A DNA stretch of 5,215 nt from Chloroflexota bacterium. GTDB taxonomy: Bacteria > Chloroflexota > UBA6077 > JADZDV01. The notes under the pieces are model-generated. The model saw nothing but the letters and a program-made list of their open reading frames with translations. It had not been told where the DNA came from and did not search any database. Where the stretch lies: NCBI GenBank assembly GCA_020850915.1, contig JADZDV010000362.1:1-5215 (forward strand), in the 5' to 3' direction. Of the stretch, positions 1 through 5,215 are shown in pieces. Numbering within the stretch: position 1 is the first letter of the stretch; the number at the start of each line of letters is the position of its first letter. The translations under genes and the position numbers were made by a program.

Positions 1-1
1 C

Positions 2-1114
2 TCAGTTGATGCGCTGGTTCATCTGGCCGGCGATGTACCCGATGAAGGTCACCGTCGAGGCATCGTCGCGGCCCCACATGTACAGCACCACCACGACGTT
101 GCCGTTCCGCCAGACCAGCCGCTGGTGCAGCCGGTTGAACTTGGTGGTGTTGCAGGTCTCGTTGCAGGCGGTCCAGCCAAACGTCTCGTTCCCGAAGCCC
201 GGCATGTTCTCCATCGCGAACGCCGTTCCGACTTCATTCTCAGCCTCTGGAAAGCCTGGCTGCGCCTGCGCCGAGTAGATCTCCCGCGCCTGGTCTACGC
301 TGGTCGCTACCCAGACCCGGTCGTAGACCAACTGCGGCCCCAGCCGGGCAGTCACCGTCTCCGGCGGACGCTTGAACCTGCCTTCGACCCAGCTCGAGCG
401 ATCGTCCGAGCCCTCGCGATCGAGCGTCGTGTCGATCTGCTTGCCCAGCTCGCCAACCGTCAGCGCGACCTGACGCGGGAAGACGGATTTCATCTCGTCC
501 GCGACGGGGCCGGTGCTGGTGGAAGGCACGGTCTTCACGCGGTCAGCCAGGATCTGCGCGTAGTTCACCGCGATCCCCTGGGAGGCGTACTCCGATGGCC
601 CCCAGGTGTACAGAACGTGCACGACGTTCAGGTACCGAAAGACGATCCGGAAGTGGAGCGTGCCGCTGTCGCACGGGCCGCAGCCGCCCTGCCCCTGCCA
701 TTGGTCGCCCAGCGCCGGCAGGTCGATGCCGCCGATATTGTTGACTCCGGTCTTCGCCTCGGGGAAGCCAGCGCTTATCTGCTCGCCGTAGATCTGCTGC
801 GCCGTGGCGACATCAGTCGCGGTGAAGACGGTATCGACAATCAGGGTGGGCGTGGGCGGCGCATCGTCTCGCCCCTTGAAGTCCGGCTCGAACCGGACGA
901 CCGTCCGGTTGCCGCGCGCATCGTCGCTGCTCTGGAACGAGGTCTGGACCATGAGCGGGCCGGTGTCGTCCTTGCGGATCACCAGCCACCTGGCTTCCAA
1001 TGAAACGCGCTGCTCGTCTGCCGCGATGGGTGACGGGAGCAGAGGAAGGACGCTCACCGCGACGCTCAACAGCGCCAGCAGGAGGCGTCCCACAAGGGAA
1101 TACCGTATGCGCAC
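2..1114 (-). CDS. Secreted protein of unknown function with two tandem copies of one domain
   Basis: Complete gene of 370 residues. I do not recognise the family. Residues 1-32 form a classical Sec signal peptide: two arginines near the start, a Leu/Val/Ala-rich core, and likely cleavage after the Ala-Ala at 31-32. The protein therefore acts outside the membrane, and there is no later membrane segment. The mature part contains the same domain twice, at about residues 69-193 and 240-370. The copies share an (Q/R)xIY motif (106-109, 277-280), GFPEA (116-120, 287-291), a close cysteine pair (145/148, 317/321) and VLYxWG (167-172, 343-348). The GTG start is chosen because AAGGAG lies 8 nt upstream and the signal peptide begins there. 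The reading frame stays open upstream to 1594, but that extension is low-complexity and covers the promoter. A disulfide in each copy and a binding or structural role are inference. The gene is divergent from the NYN gene. Confidence 0.85.
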   Translation of the reverse strand: MRIRYSLVGRLLLALLSVAVSVLPLLPSPIAADEQRVSLEARWLVIRKDDTGPLMVQTSFQSSDDARGNRTVVRFEPDFKGRDDAPPTPTLIVDTVFTATDVATAQQIYGEQISAGFPEAKTGVNNIGGIDLPALGDQWQGQGGCGPCDSGTLHFRIVFRYLNVVHVLYTWGPSEYASQGIAVNYAQILADRVKTVPSTSTGPVADEMKSVFPRQVALTVGELGKQIDTTLDREGSDDRSSWVEGRFKRPPETVTARLGPQLVYDRVWVATSVDQAREIYSAQAQPGFPEAENEVGTAFAMENMPGFGNETFGWTACNETCNTTKFNRLHQRLVWRNGNVVVVLYMWGRDDASTVTFIGYIAGQMNQRIN

Positions 1115-1122
1115 GAGGGGTT

Positions 1123-1128
1123 CTCCTT
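1123..1128 (-). promoter_or_regulatory. Shine-Dalgarno site of the secreted two-domain protein
   Basis: The minus strand reads AGAAGGAGAA here, with an AAGGAG core 8 nt before the GTG at 1114. It decides the start, since the same frame continues upstream without a stop. Confidence 0.8.
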
Positions 1129-1162
1129 CTGGCCTGGTGCCACCACGTCTCGGCGGCGGACC

Positions 1163-1168
1163 ATTATA
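1163..1168 (-). promoter_or_regulatory. Probable -10 box for the secreted-protein gene
   Basis: The minus strand has a perfect TATAAT, an A+T island in very G+C-rich surroundings. Transcription would begin near 1156, giving an untranslated leader of about 40 nt that includes the ribosome binding site. No good -35 hexamer stands 16-18 bp upstream (the best is CTGTTC, 2 of 6), and there is no extended TGn. The promoter may be weak or need an activator, or another sigma factor may read it. Confidence 0.5.
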
Positions 1169-1418
1169 TCCCCCGCCATGTAACGAACAGCCGGGCCGAT
1201 CGTCGTGCAACCCAGCGCGAGCGGGAGCAAGTCCCGGCGTCCACCGGCGGCGGTCGCGCCGATCCGGCCAGCCGTGAGCACCATCGACCAGCGCTCCATC
1301 CCCGGTGAGCCGCTGGCGCGGTTGATGTGGCGAAGATGTGGGTCGCCAGAGATGTCCCGCGTTCCCAGGCTGGAAGGCCGCCAGCGATACGCGGGCGACT
1401 GCCCTTCCAAGCGTCGTT

Positions 1419-1448
1419 CTGAAAGGCTGACCCGTGCTTTGGTAGAAT
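1419..1448 (+). promoter_or_regulatory. Probable sigma-70-type promoter of the NYN-domain gene
   Basis: A -35-like CTGAAA at 1419-1424 (4 of 6 to TTGACA) and a -10 TAGAAT at 1443-1448 (5 of 6 to TATAAT) are separated by 18 bp. Transcription would begin around 1455, leaving a leader of only about 20 nt that still contains the ribosome binding site. The assignment is by motif and position only. Confidence 0.5.
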
Positions 1449-1463
1449 TGAGCATCCACTAGC

Positions 1464-1468
1464 GGAGG
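1464..1468 (+). promoter_or_regulatory. Shine-Dalgarno site of the NYN-domain gene
   Basis: GGAGG lies 8 nt before the GTG at 1477. It supports that GTG over the ATG at 1475, which is in a different frame and is followed at once by TGA. Confidence 0.75.
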
Positions 1469-1476
1469 CTCAGAAT

Positions 1477-3030
1477 GTGACAGAGCGACAGCGAAAAGTC
1501 GCCCTGCTGATCGATTACGACAATCTGCAGATATGCTACAGCCGAGATGCGCCGGGCACGCAACTGGATATCGGCGCGGTACTGGAATTCGCACAGACGT
1601 ACGGCCGCGTGGTGGTCTCCCGCGCGTATGCCGAGTGGGGCCTCCTCTCCGAGCGGCTCTCCATCTGGAGGCACGGCGTAGAGCCCGCCTTTGCCCCGGT
1701 CATGCGGTCCGAGGGCAGCACGCGCGAAGGCAAGAGCCTGTGCGACACGGTCATGGTCGCGGACGGGGTTGACCTGCTCTGGACCATGGAGTTCGATGTC
1801 CTGGTCCTGGTCACCAGCGACAAGGACATGATCCCGCTGGCCCGCCTGGCGCGGCAGCGCGGCGTCCTGGTCGTCGTCCTCGGCAGCGACCTGACAGCCG
1901 GTCAGCTCATCGAGTGCGCCAACGACTTCGTCACGTATCGCCATCTGCTCCTGGGACTGGGCCGCACGGAAGAGCGCCCGTCTCTGGTCACTCACGTCCG
2001 CGAAGAGCCGCGCGCGCGGCGCCAGCGCGAAGCGAACGGCCTGCCGGCGCCGGAAACCCGTCTGCCGCGTGAAGCGCGCACAGGACGCGTTCCGCGTGAG
2101 CTGCGCGAGCCCCGCGTGACCCGCCCGGCGGCGCGTCGCGCCGAGGCCGTCCCGGCCATCGAGCCGGCGCCTGCCGAGATGGAGGTCGCGCCGCTGGCTC
2201 CGCTCGAAGCGCCCGTCGCAAGCCCGACTGATGGGCTGGAGACGGCGGCTCCACGCCGACGGCGCCGCCGGGGCGGCCGCGGCCGGCGTCCGACCGGCGC
2301 ATCGAGCCCTGCACTGGCCGGGGAGGCGCTGGAGGCCGACGACGAAGGACTGGAGTCAGCGTCTGGCGAGCTGGAGGCTGCCGAAGCGGAGCCGCGGGAG
2401 TCGGCCAGAGAAGACCAGACGCGGTTTGCCGCGGACCCGCTTGCCGAAGCCCCGGCTGACGATCTGGAGCCGGTGCCCGAAACGCTGGACGAACAGCCAG
2501 CCCCGGCGCTCGAGCTCGAGCCTCCCTCGCCAACACCCCTGCGCGTCCCGCGGCCGGAGCCCCGCCTCAAGCCGTGGGAGCGCTGGCCAGAGCCAGCACC
2601 GGCCAGGCCCACGCGCCGTCGGACATCGGGCCGACACGCCCCTCGGGCCGAGGGGTCGATCGCCCCGCCCGAGCAGCGTCTCGAGCCAGACTTCGCGACG
2701 GCACCGGACCAGGAGGTGGTCGCGACGTCCGCGGCTGAGCCAGCCGCCGAACCCGCGGGCGACAGCCCTACGGCAGAGGCGCCGGCCCAGCGCGAGAACG
2801 GACCGGTGGCGGAAGGCGACGCTGCCGCGGCCGCCGTCTCGCCAGAGGCGAGCTCCGGCAGCCCGGAAGACGTCGCCCCGGAAGACGGCGCTCTGGAGCC
2901 TGCCGCCCCGGAGGACGGCGTCGCGGGAGCGGAGCCGCCGGCCAAGCCAGTCCGACGACGGGTGCGTCGCGCGGCGCCCCGCAAGCGAGCTGAGGCCGCG
3001 GCCGCCGCGCCAGAGGCAGAGCTGCCCTGA
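1477..3030 (+). CDS. NYN-domain (LabA/DUF88, PIN-like) putative ribonuclease with long disordered tail
   Basis: The protein has 517 residues. Residues 6-160 are a NYN domain, the PIN-like metal-dependent nuclease fold of the LabA/DUF88 group. Strand 1 ends in LIDYDN (D13, D15, N16). A second acidic site lies in GKSLCDTVMVADG (D90, D96). The third is VTSDKDM (S114, D115, D117), followed by the usual hydrophobic strand ending in LG at 135-136. All expected acidic residues are present, so an active RNA-cutting enzyme is likely; its substrate is unknown. From about 165 the chain is low-complexity and surely disordered. It has Arg-rich stretches to 222, a run of six arginines followed by GGRGRR (260-271), an acidic block (283-340), a Trp-containing basic patch (354-390), Glu/Ala/Pro-rich sequence, and a basic C-terminal segment (490-504). 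The tail resembles that of RNase E-type proteins in composition, suggesting RNA or partner binding. No signal peptide; cytoplasmic. The start follows GGAGG. Confidence 0.88.
   Translation: MTERQRKVALLIDYDNLQICYSRDAPGTQLDIGAVLEFAQTYGRVVVSRAYAEWGLLSERLSIWRHGVEPAFAPVMRSEGSTREGKSLCDTVMVADGVDLLWTMEFDVLVLVTSDKDMIPLARLARQRGVLVVVLGSDLTAGQLIECANDFVTYRHLLLGLGRTEERPSLVTHVREEPRARRQREANGLPAPETRLPREARTGRVPRELREPRVTRPAARRAEAVPAIEPAPAEMEVAPLAPLEAPVASPTDGLETAAPRRRRRRGGRGRRPTGASSPALAGEALEADDEGLESASGELEAAEAEPRESAREDQTRFAADPLAEAPADDLEPVPETLDEQPAPALELEPPSPTPLRVPRPEPRLKPWERWPEPAPARPTRRRTSGRHAPRAEGSIAPPEQRLEPDFATAPDQEVVATSAAEPAAEPAGDSPTAEAPAQRENGPVAEGDAAAAAVSPEASSGSPEDVAPEDGALEPAAPEDGVAGAEPPAKPVRRRVRRAAPRKRAEAAAAAPEAELP
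2863..2921 (+). repeat. Short degenerate coding repeat (Pro-Glu-Asp units)
   Basis: Three near-copies of CCGGAAGACGGCG start at 2863, 2878 and 2908, at spacings of 15 and 30 bp. They encode Pro-Glu-Asp at residues 463, 468 and 478 of the NYN protein. They look like slippage-type growth of the disordered tail rather than a mobile repeat. Confidence 0.5.
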
Positions 3031-3050
3031 TCGCCCGTCGATAGGGCAGC
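3021..3050. terminator. Hairpin at the convergent junction, probable bidirectional terminator
   Basis: GCTGCCCT (3021-3028) pairs perfectly with AGGGCAGC (3043-3050). After a single unpaired G at 3029, ATCG (3030-3033) pairs with CGAT (3039-3042), leaving a 5-nt loop. That gives 12 base pairs in all. It spans the TGA stop of the NYN gene and lies between two genes that end facing each other, where a shared terminator is expected. No T-run follows on either strand, so it is not a textbook intrinsic terminator. It could instead stabilise RNA 3' ends or assist factor-dependent termination. Confidence 0.55.
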
Positions 3051-3081
3051 GTCCAGTCCGCTCAGGAGGGCGGCGGCCCGC

Positions 3082-3564
3082 TCAGGCCCCGAGCTGTACG
3101 GGAGCCGTGAGCGAGCCGCCGCCCTTTGGTCTCTCTCCCTCGAGCGTCCAGGCCGGTAATTCCACTACCACGGAGTACTCGCCTGGTCGGATGGAGGCTG
3201 GTGGCACCAGCGTTCGGGTGACCTCAGCGGCGTCGTTTGGCCGCACCTGGAGTGTGGCGACCTCGGCTTCCGCCTCGACCTGCTGGCCGCGCCCCATGAG
3301 CTTGGTGCGCACCCGGAACGTCCCGGCGCGGCCCGCCTGGTTGTTGAGCAGCACCTTCAGCGCGATCGGCTCGCCGAGACGATAGCGGTCTTTGAGGTCG
3401 CTGAGCAGGACGAGCAGGTCGTCCCGCTCCCAGCGGTAGACCCTGCCCTCCGGGCTATCGACGACCTCCGTCTGTCCACCGGAGGGGCCGCACGCGGTCA
3501 CCATCGCGGCGAGGCTGGACATCGTCGCCTGAGCCAGGTCTCGCCGATTGATTCTGCTCTTCAT
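3082..3564 (-). CDS. Small putative lipoprotein with twin-arginine-like signal
   Basis: The protein has 160 residues and no assigned family. The N-terminus has a basic region with Arg-Arg-Asp-Leu at 7-10, close to the twin-arginine consensus, a short moderately hydrophobic stretch, and a lipobox Val-Thr-Ala-Cys ending at C25. The next residues are Gly, Pro and Ser, the usual flexible tether. It is therefore probably a lipoprotein, perhaps exported folded by Tat. Residues 48-158 alternate in a beta-strand pattern, with RLGEPIALKVLLNNQAG (62-78) and RPGEYSVVVELP (126-137). This layout recalls the beta-sandwich of BsuPI or CARDB-like extracellular domains, but only by general resemblance. The ATG at 3564 is chosen because the signal begins there. 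AGAGG precedes it by only 3 nt, so a TTG one codon upstream or a GTG at 3588 remain possible. The gene converges on the NYN gene with a 51-bp gap and diverges from the glycosyltransferase gene. Confidence 0.75.
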   Translation of the reverse strand: MKSRINRRDLAQATMSSLAAMVTACGPSGGQTEVVDSPEGRVYRWERDDLLVLLSDLKDRYRLGEPIALKVLLNNQAGRAGTFRVRTKLMGRGQQVEAEAEVATLQVRPNDAAEVTRTLVPPASIRPGEYSVVVELPAWTLEGERPKGGGSLTAPVQLGA

Positions 3565-3700
3565 CAACCTCTGTCCATTTCCTTCCACGCGAGGCGTCTG
3601 GTTTGATACAACAGCGCGCGATGTCTTCTCCTGAAGTCTACCCGCTTTCTCGCCCGGTCGGGCCTGAGCGGACGGCCAGCCCGGCGACGAGACCGCGTCG
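3565..3700. other. Divergent intergenic region between lipoprotein and glycosyltransferase genes
   Basis: These 136 bp must hold start signals for both flanking genes, yet no convincing promoter is visible. The sequence TTGATA at 3603-3608 reads on the minus strand as TATCAA, a possible weak -10 for the lipoprotein gene. On the plus strand it resembles a -35 hexamer, but without a matching -10. A near-palindrome GCCCGGTCGGGC occupies 3652-3663 and could be an operator or a small hairpin; its function is unknown. Before the ATG at 3701 there is only a weak GAG (3689-3691) as ribosome binding site. Confidence 0.4.
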
Positions 3701-5215
3701 ATGAGCGACGGGCGCGCGATCGTCTGCATCGACCTGCATGGCGCATCCAGGTGGACGAGCATGCGGGAGCAGTGTTCACGTGCTGGCGTCGTCGTCAGGC
3801 GACTCAGGTCGCTGGAGCTCTCAACCGAGGACTCGAACCCTCTGGGTCTCTCACCCGGGCAGACGCGGAGCCTGAAGAGCCATCTCGCGCTGCTCCACTG
3901 GGCGAGTGCACGGGGATTGAAGGAGCTGATCGTTCTGGAGGACGATATCCTGCTGGCCGAGGACTTCATGTCCCGGCTCGAGGCGGTGCGGCAGTGGACC
4001 CCCCCGGAAGCGCCTCTCTGCTTCCTCTCCGCCATCTTCTGGTGGCCTGTCCATCTGCCAGTCGGCAGCCAGCAGCGGGTCTGGGAGTTCCGCCGCCCAA
4101 CCGGCGGCGTGCCATCCGGCGCTCACGCGTACTACGTCCGCCAGGAAGGCTTTGGGCCGCTGATCGAGGCGCTCTCAACCAGCGGCCTGCCACCCGAGCA
4201 TGCGTTTGAGATCGCGGTGCAGCGAGGTCTCGGCTACTGCGTCGCCGTTCCGATGCTCGCCACGGCCCCGCTGGCGACAGCCGGGCAACCCAGCGTGAGC
4301 CGTGAGTCAGTCGGTCTGATAGCGGCCGAGCGAGCGCTCAGGCTCGCCCCTCACTTCCGCGAGCGGCTCGGCGGCGCCGCGCTGCCGAGCGCCACCCCGT
4401 CACCGGCGCAGCCCGACCTCGCGCTCACGTCCGAAGGCGCCGAAATCGACGCCTGTCATGCTCCAGATGCCAGCCATGCACCCGGGACGCCTCCGGGAGA
4501 GGGCGCTGGTCCGAGCGTCCCGGCCAGACGGTCGCGCCCAGCTCGTTCCGTTGCCGCCTGCCCGGGCTCTTTGGCGCGTCGAGACTTCAGCGTGGTCATC
4601 CCATCGGCCACCGCGGCGAACCTGATCGCCTGTGTCGAAGCGATCTTCCAACACGAGCCGACACTCTCGAGAGATCGGATTATCATCGTGGACGACGGGG
4701 CCAGGCCGGGCGCGGAAGCGCCTCTGCCTGGGATTCGGTGGATCATGGGCATCAAGCCGTTCGTCTTCGCGCGCAACGTGAACCTCGGCATTCGCGCGGC
4801 GGGGACAGACGTGATCCTCCTCAACGACGACGCGCAGCTCCGAACGCCGAATGGCTTCAGCGGGTTGTCACAACTGGTCGGGAGCCGCCCGTCGATCGGT
4901 GTCTGCTCGCCGGGCATCGGTGGCATCAGGGGATTTCCACGGCAGCAACCAACGGCTCGTCCGGAGCTGCTGGTCGAGCCGCGTCGTCTTGCGTTCACGT
5001 GCGTGTACATCCCCCGCTTAGCCATCGATCGGGTCGGCCTGCTTGACGAGCGGTTCACCGCGTACGGGTTCGAAGACAATGACTACAGCCTGAGAGTCCT
5101 CCGGGCCGGTCTGGAGCTCAGGGTCTGGACGGGCTGTGTCGTCGACCATGCGAGTCTGACGCCGACGTTCCGGTCGCGACCGGACCAACGGCAGCTCTTC
5201 CGCGAGGGGAGGCAG
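3701..5215 (+). CDS. Two-domain glycosyltransferase, GT25-like fused to GT2-like (3' end outside window)
   Basis: An open frame of 505 codons runs off the right edge. Residues 5-200 resemble family GT25 (LPS-type glycosyltransferases): an N-terminal strand with a basic RW at 17-18, a conserved-type SH at 60-61, and IVLEDDILLAEDF (77-89) with the metal-binding-like EDD at 80-82. GAHAYYV (140-146) fits the later conserved part. Residues 225-292 are a Pro/Ala-rich linker. Residues 294-505 are a GT-A fold of family GT2: FSVVIPS (296-302), VDDG (330-333), RNVNLGI (358-364), LLNDDAQ (374-379 region) with its DD pair, and GFEDNDYSLRV (456-466), the usual acidic catalytic motif, then VDH at 481-483. 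It probably transfers two sugars in building an extracellular polysaccharide or glycan; donors and acceptor cannot be read from sequence. No signal peptide or membrane segment is seen. ATG 3701 is the first start after an in-frame TGA at 3665, with a weak ribosome binding site. Confidence 0.85.
   Translation, partial: MSDGRAIVCIDLHGASRWTSMREQCSRAGVVVRRLRSLELSTEDSNPLGLSPGQTRSLKSHLALLHWASARGLKELIVLEDDILLAEDFMSRLEAVRQWTPPEAPLCFLSAIFWWPVHLPVGSQQRVWEFRRPTGGVPSGAHAYYVRQEGFGPLIEALSTSGLPPEHAFEIAVQRGLGYCVAVPMLATAPLATAGQPSVSRESVGLIAAERALRLAPHFRERLGGAALPSATPSPAQPDLALTSEGAEIDACHAPDASHAPGTPPGEGAGPSVPARRSRPARSVAACPGSLARRDFSVVIPSATAANLIACVEAIFQHEPTLSRDRIIIVDDGARPGAEAPLPGIRWIMGIKPFVFARNVNLGIRAAGTDVILLNDDAQLRTPNGFSGLSQLVGSRPSIGVCSPGIGGIRGFPRQQPTARPELLVEPRRLAFTCVYIPRLAIDRVGLLDERFTAYGFEDNDYSLRVLRAGLELRVWTGCVVDHASLTPTFRSRPDQRQLFREGRQ

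Larger units (their letters stand above)
1115..1476. other. Divergent intergenic region without a gene (362 bp)
   Basis: This is the shared upstream region of the secreted-protein gene (minus) and the NYN gene (plus). Each end carries a promoter and ribosome binding site, listed separately. The middle, about 1190-1415, is ordinary G+C-rich sequence. Open frames cross it on both strands, but their products are Arg/Pro/Gly-rich or of erratic composition and have no ribosome binding site, so I call no gene. Weak dyads are CCAGCG/CGCTGG (1288-1293 with 1311-1316) and TTCC/GGAA (1362-1365 with 1372-1375). Both are too short to claim as operators. No tRNA or other structured RNA was recognised. Confidence 0.6.

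Noticed and set aside
671..682. Cys-Gly-Pro-Cys in the first repeat of the secreted protein, the thioredoxin active-site motif
   Set aside because: The preceding Trp and the thioredoxin fold context are missing, and the equivalent site in the second repeat is CNETC. A structural disulfide or metal site is more likely than a redox thioredoxin.
125..1003. Plus-strand open frame of 292 codons opposite the secreted-protein gene
   Set aside because: It is rich in Arg and Leu with no domain, and mirrors the codon pattern of the true minus-strand gene, as expected of a shadow frame in high-GC DNA.
1115..1594. The minus-strand frame of the secreted protein stays open up to 1594, giving a possible 530-residue protein
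   Set aside because: The extra 160 residues are Arg/Pro/Gly-rich without a recognisable domain. They cover the promoter and start of the divergent NYN gene and would bury the signal peptide internally. The GTG at 1114 has an excellent ribosome binding site.
1992..2984. Minus-strand frame of 330 codons, rich in Ser/Ala/Gly/Arg
   Set aside because: It is the antisense of the low-complexity tail of the NYN gene and has no ribosome binding site or domain.
3058..3086. Direct repeat CCGCTCAGG at 3058-3066 and 3078-3086 near the end of the lipoprotein gene
   Set aside because: Two copies of 9 bp in G+C-rich sequence are easily due to chance. There is no sign of an insertion or target duplication.
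2231..3385. Plus-strand frame of 384 codons overlapping the NYN tail and the lipoprotein gene
   Set aside because: It is extremely Arg/Pro/Ser-rich, shifted relative to the NYN frame, and crosses the hairpin and a convergent gene. This is a composition artefact.
3565..4035. The minus-strand lipoprotein frame stays open upstream to 4035 (317 residues)
   Set aside because: The extension overlaps the GT25-like domain on the other strand and has unstructured composition. The lipoprotein signal starts at 3564.
4456..5079. Minus-strand frame of 207 codons opposite the GT2-like domain
   Set aside because: The plus strand here encodes clear glycosyltransferase motifs; the antisense product has no recognisable features.
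1..5215. Search for tRNA, rRNA, CRISPR arrays, insertion sequences and phage genes
   Set aside because: None was recognised by eye on either strand; no regularly spaced repeats, terminal inverted repeats or transposase motifs were seen.

Overview
The window is a high-GC stretch (about two thirds G+C by eye) of bacterial chromosome. It has GTG as well as ATG starts, clear Shine-Dalgarno sequences before two genes, and codon third positions dominated by G/C. The mix of a NYN-domain nuclease with a very long Pro/Ala/Arg/Glu-rich tail, small secreted proteins of unknown function and a two-domain glycosyltransferase would fit a Chloroflexota (Thermomicrobia-like) or another high-GC Terrabacteria genome. 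That placement is inference only: no rRNA, tRNA or marker gene is present.

There are four protein genes in strict alternation of strand (- + - +), so each is its own transcription unit and no operon is visible. (1) 2-1114, minus: a secreted 370-residue protein of unknown function built from two diverged copies of one domain, each with a close cysteine pair. (2) A 362-bp gene-free divergent region, 1115-1476, holds a TATAAT box for gene 1, a sigma-70-like promoter for gene 2, and both ribosome binding sites. (3) 1477-3030, plus: a NYN (PIN-like, LabA/DUF88) ribonuclease domain followed by a roughly 350-residue disordered tail with alternating basic and acidic blocks. (4) A 51-bp convergent junction carries a strong hairpin that overlaps the stop codon of gene 2. 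(5) 3082-3564, minus: a small lipoprotein with a twin-arginine-like signal and a probable beta-sandwich body. (6) A 136-bp divergent region, 3565-3700. (7) 3701 to the right edge, plus: a frame with no stop codon for 505 codons. It encodes a GT25-like domain fused through a Pro/Ala-rich linker to a GT2-like domain, and it continues outside the window.

The genes do not form an obvious pathway. Genes 1 and 3 are exported, gene 4 is a cell-envelope or polysaccharide-type glycosyltransferase, and gene 2 is an RNA-metabolism candidate. The most interesting items are the GT25-GT2 fusion, the degradosome-like architecture of the NYN protein, and the duplicated cysteine-pair secreted protein. I saw no mobile element, CRISPR array, phage gene or RNA gene.
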